Shown here piece by piece: positions 60,284 to 64,000 of a DNA stretch of 64,000 bases. The DNA comes from Colius striatus. Taxonomy: Eukaryota; Chordata; Aves; Coliiformes; Coliidae. Positions within the stretch are counted from its first letter, which is position 1. Every line of letters begins with the position of its first letter. The stretch lies in NCBI RefSeq assembly GCF_028858725.1, contig NC_084766.1:25341001-25405000 (forward strand), read 5' to 3'. Under the pieces are notes generated by a model. It was not told where the DNA came from and searched no databases. It worked only from the letters and a program-made list of their open reading frames with translations. A program made the position numbers and the translations under genes.

Positions 60284-60372
60284 CCAGGCGCGCGTCGGGC
60301 CGGGAGCGGAGCGGAGCCGCACCGCACCGTCGCCGGGACCAGCCGCCGCCGCGTAGTCCCCGCCGCCGGGAC

Positions 60373-60554
60373 ATGGAGGGCGTGCGGCCTGGCGGGGGTC
60401 CCCCCGCGGGGGGGCAAGGTTCAGGCTCAGGGTCCGGGTCCAGCTCCTTCCCGTCTCTCTTTCCGCCGGGGCTGCACGGTATCTACGGCGAGTGCCGCCG
60501 TCTCTACCCCGACCAGCCCAACCCGCTGCAGGTCACCGCCATCCTCAAGTACTG
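60373..60554 (+). CDS. SUFU: SUFU coding exon 1 (partial gene)
   Basis: SUFU is the cytosolic/nuclear inhibitor that binds and restrains GLI factors in Hedgehog signalling. The exon encodes 60 residues plus two bases of the Trp codon, donor ctg|gtgaga. Residues 28-61 (SLFPPGLHGIYGECRRLYP, then DQPNPLQVTAILKYW) match the human protein almost perfectly. Residues 1-27 are a Gly/Ser-rich leader (GSGSGSGSSS), where human has a Pro/Ala-rich one. The start is chosen by length similarity to the human N-terminus. The frame stays open upstream to another ATG at 60109, so an extended form cannot be excluded from sequence alone. Later exons (next expected residues LGGPDPLDYVSMY) lie beyond the window. 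Confidence 0.96.
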
Positions 60555-63500
60555 GTGAGACGGCCGGGACTGCGGCCCGGAGGGGGCCGGGGGCCTTGTG
60601 TGGAGTTGAGGTGGAGGGAGCAGTGGGGCCGTGAGCCTGGTGTGAGGCTGTGGGGAGTGTGGGGGGGGCGGTGGCCTTGTGTGAGTCGGTAGGGAGTAGT
60701 GGGGCCAGGGGCCTTGTGAGAAGTTGGAGAGGGTTTGAGAGGAGCAGAGGAGCGAGAGAGGAGTAGTGGGATTGGGGAAGGCTTGGGGTGAGCAGTGGGG
60801 CTGAAGACACTGCATGGGGTGGAAGGGAGCAAGGCAGTGAGGCTGGCAAAGGTGGTAGCAAGGGGAGAGGGATGGGGGCTTGCATGCTGAGTTTGGGGTG
60901 GCATGAAAGAGGTTTAAGGGTGTACAGTGGCCTGAGGAAGGAGATGCTGAGGATGCAATTGAGTGTGTGGTAAGGTGTATGTAGGGGGATTCTTGAGGAT
61001 GATGCACTGCAATAGGAGGAAGGGTCTAGGGGGGAATGCACGGAAGACAGGAAGGCTTATTAGGGTTTCTTAGGTGATTTAGGGCTTTCTTGAGTGAGGA
61101 ATGGCTGATGAAGGCCTTGGATGTGGCAAGTTGTGGGAAAAGGGAGTGTGTGTTATTCAGAGGAGGGATTCCCACAGAGGATGGGACTGCTGGAGTTTCC
61201 CCTCTTGAAAGTGACACATCAGCTCTGTCTTCTAGCCAGGAGCCTGCGACTTGAATATGGCCAGCACTGACTGGAGTGAACCTGCATTCCAGGCTCTAAG
61301 CCAGATGAGTGCTATGCATGTACCTGTAAACCTTACAGGGCAGAGCCAGGTTCTCTTGCCCTTGCATAGTCATGTGTTATTGCAGACTACGAATCTGTTG
61401 CCTACTGTCTTTGCTGACACAGTGTCTGACACCAGTAACAGCAGTTGTTTATGTGGGAGAGTGGCATGAAGGAAGTACTTGGATGTTTAGCTATCGAGAT
61501 AAGCACATAGCGTCTAGCCCCGTGTGAAGAGGAATTCCTTCTGCTTTTTTCTATCTTTTTACTGCTCAGCCTCCTCTCCTGGGCCTAAGAAACACTGTCA
61601 GGTCACCCCAGAGTGTTTGCTTGACCTGACATTGAGCAATCACTGGTCCAGCATTTGGAAAGAGTTTAGTAATGCTCAACTTCTTTATTTACAGCTCATT
61701 TTAATCTGCATGTCTCTCTATCTGAGTCCTGAGCAGTAGCAGAATAACATCCTCCCGGTGTGTTTTGCTCTAACAGCCAAGCTGCTGTGGCCTTCCAAAG
61801 AAATGTTGTTTCTTATGTGGTTCTAGCAAGAACTAATGTCTGTTATCCCTTATTGCTTAGAGGGATTTTTTTTTTTTGCTTAAACTGACAAAGTGGGCCA
61901 AGGTAAGACATTGCAAATTTGAGACCTCAAAATAAAAAAATGACATCTTAATCGCTTGCATCAGTATTGTAGTACTTCAGTGGTGGTCTCATCAGTCTTT
62001 TTTACGCCTGTTTCTAATGTTAGATATTCAAGCTTGATGAGTTTCCAGTCACCTTGATTTGAGAATCTGCACTTCTGTTCCATTAGCAGCTTAAAACTAT
62101 ACTGACTAGAGAGATGTAAGATATGTGTGGGATGGAGGGAGATTTAGGTCTGTAATGAAGGATGACAGAGACCCTTGTTTGCTCAAAGGGCTGATTAGGT
62201 CTTCACTGCAATAGGAGCTCAAATGCTAGGAAAGCTGCTATTGGCAGTGCTGGCTGGTTATAAGAAGTATGGTGAAGGCCTGTTTGTCCTGGCATTTTCC
62301 ACTTAGTGGTTCTTCCAACTGTCAGCTCAGCTCAGCAGCGAGAGCTGAGAGACTTGTAGAAATCAGAGGTGAGCTTCTTGCAGGAAGTTCTTGTGCGAGG
62401 TGGAGCCTACATCATCACTACAGGTACACTCTCTCTCCCTTTGTTAGGCGGAATGTGGAGCTTGGTTTTGTGAAGTCTAGTAGAATGACTTCTGCCACTG
62501 CTCGGTATCTGCTCCTCTGCCTGAGCTGCCAGCTATTAGTTGGTTTAGATTAGTAGAGGAAATTGCGGAACAAAGTTCCCCGCCTTAGGAGAAATATTGT
62601 AACACTAATCATCTTTTAATTATACGTATCAGTTTCTCTATGGTTAACAGCAGGTTTTTTTGTTCAGGGAGCTGAAGTTGTATTCCTTGGCTTGCAACAG
62701 CAGAAAAGATCTTTACTTTGTAACGCTGGAGAATCTGCAGAACAGCATACCTTTTAGATGAAAGGGTTTAGCCCCGTGGATTATTTAAATAGAACGAGTC
62801 GGTTTGTAAAACACTGGTTGCGTATCTTGGGAGAGAGTTGTGATTGCAATCGGAACGTTTGGGAAGAGTTCCTGTCTGTATTTATAAAGGCCCTGCACTG
62901 AAAAGGAGCTGATAGCCAGGATCTGCTTTTATTTTTAAAACATGGTTGAGTATCTAGAAACGAAACATTTTTTTATATGTGTAGAATTGCTGGTGAAACA
63001 ACAAAATCTGTACTTTCCTTTGTGATAGGTTTTGAAATAGGCAGAATTCGGGATGGTCTGTTGTTTTTTTCATAACCTGGCTTGAATTTACGCCATGTAC
63101 TCAAAAACCAGCATGCTAACCTGTAGTCTGCAACCGCTCTGGGATGGTGCATGGCTTCTGAAGGGCTGTCAAAAGGTAGCTGTGAAAAGCAGTCCTGTTG
63201 CCAGCTGCTGAGAAGCAACTACAAACAATTCACGAAGGACTTTTCAGGGTGAATGGACTGGGAATTTTCCATTTTTTTTTTCCCCATGTTGAGCTGTTTC
63301 CTCTCAGCCCATTTTGGGTTTCTCCTTCCACGGAAACTTCAGAGGCTCTTGACATCAGTCAAAAGAAGAGTCTTGGTGCTGATGCAAATACCAGATTTCC
63401 CCCGAGGCTGCCCTTCTTGCTCCTGAATGAGCTCCATGAATAGAGAATGTAACAAATTTGTACTGTACCTCTGGCTTTGAAGTTGGGCTCTCCCTAATAA

Positions 63501-64000
63501 AATCCTCCAACGCTTCCAGCTCTTTGTGTGAATGCGTGTACTGATATGTAGATTGTGATACAAGGTGGAACCCTGCAACAGCAACTGTGGGTGGGAGGAT
63601 GTACCAGGGCAGGCATTAGCGGTGCTCAACAGTGAGCGTAGCAGCAAAACCTGCCACTGAAGCCGAATATCTGTGCTGACTAGCCTTTGCTGAGTGTTAC
63701 TGCCTTGGGTACGTTCCTGCCTGTGCTCCAGGTAGCAGGTTTAAAGCTAGTGTTGGGTGCTCCTAGGGGTATAGGGATGAGTATAGGGATTGGATGTGTG
63801 TGTGTATTTGTATGTGTATTTTTCAATGGCATTAGTTCCTGCTGCAGGCTTTTTGTCAGACTCTCTTCCAGGCCTACCAAATTTCTCAGTGAGTAAAGGC
63901 TGTCTGTCTGGATTCTCGTGTAGTGTGTAAACCAGTGGGTAGCTAACACTGGCAGGGTCTGCACCGGGTGGGACAAAGCTCAGGTCTCCTGCATCAGCCC
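60555..64000 (+). other. SUFU: SUFU intron 1, to the window edge
   Basis: About 3.4 kb, G-rich at first, with no second exon. Short T and GT-rich tracts lie at about 61866-61878 and 63795-63825. A kB-like GGGAATTTTCC occurs at about 63260. No repeat family was recognised. Confidence 0.8.

Larger units (their letters stand above)
59830..60600. promoter_or_regulatory. SUFU: CpG island of SUFU
   Basis: Dense CpG from about 59830 through coding exon 1. It contains an inverted CCAAT box (ATTGG, 60168-60172) and a four-fold GGGCC run. No TATA box is seen. Confidence 0.85.

Noticed and set aside
59837-60634. 265-codon frame overlapping SUFU exon 1
   Set aside because: It is in a different frame from SUFU and is explained by stop-poor G+C-rich island sequence.
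60427-61041. 204-codon minus-strand frame opposite SUFU intron 1
   Set aside because: It is a Pro/Ser/Leu/His-rich shadow of the repetitive G-rich start of the intron, with no splice or start support.

Overview
The window looks like nuclear DNA of a bird. The evidence is vertebrate GT-AG split genes, three G+C-rich CpG-island promoters, CR1 LINE 3' ends (one finishing in the ATTCTATG-type terminus) and no mammalian SINEs. Gene order matches human 10q24.32 (bird chromosome 6 equivalent): MIR146B (+), C10orf95-like (-), MFSD13A/TMEM180 (+), ACTR1A (-), SUFU (+). I found no retroviral, LTR or Polinton remains, no CRISPR array and no tRNA or rRNA gene.

Layout. 1-0.65 kb: 3' terminal exons of a minus-strand gene I cannot name. 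0.65-12 kb: mostly gene-poor, with one CR1 3' end at 3.33-3.84 kb and one plus-strand exon-like stretch near 7 kb. 12.45-12.54 kb: a miR-146b precursor with a TATA/MEF2-like box about 340 bp upstream. 13.9-15.5 kb: the C10orf95-like gene, with its CDS in one exon. 15.5-26.9 kb: intergenic or intronic, with nothing firm. 26.9-27.6 kb: a CpG island with NRF1, YY1 and octamer motifs. It is the probable MFSD13A promoter and also covers the start of an intact, unrecognised 79-codon minus-strand ORF. 33.4-39.5 kb: the eight coding exons of MFSD13A (511 aa). 43.4-57.9 kb: the eleven coding exons of ACTR1A (376 aa). 57.25-58.2 kb: the ACTR1A CpG island. 59.83-60.6 kb: the SUFU CpG island with coding exon 1. 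SUFU intron 1 runs off the right edge.

The genes are neighbours by conserved synteny rather than one pathway. ACTR1A is the Arp1 filament subunit of dynactin (dynein-based transport). SUFU is the cytosolic brake on GLI transcription factors in Hedgehog signalling. MFSD13A is a multi-pass membrane protein of the major facilitator superfamily. miR-146b is an NF-kB-induced regulator of innate signalling. MFSD13A and ACTR1A are convergent, with predicted poly(A) signals about 0.6 kb apart. ACTR1A and SUFU are divergent, with start codons about 2.5 kb apart. Exon boundaries were read by eye from splice motifs, reading phase and recalled human protein sequences; no alignment was run.
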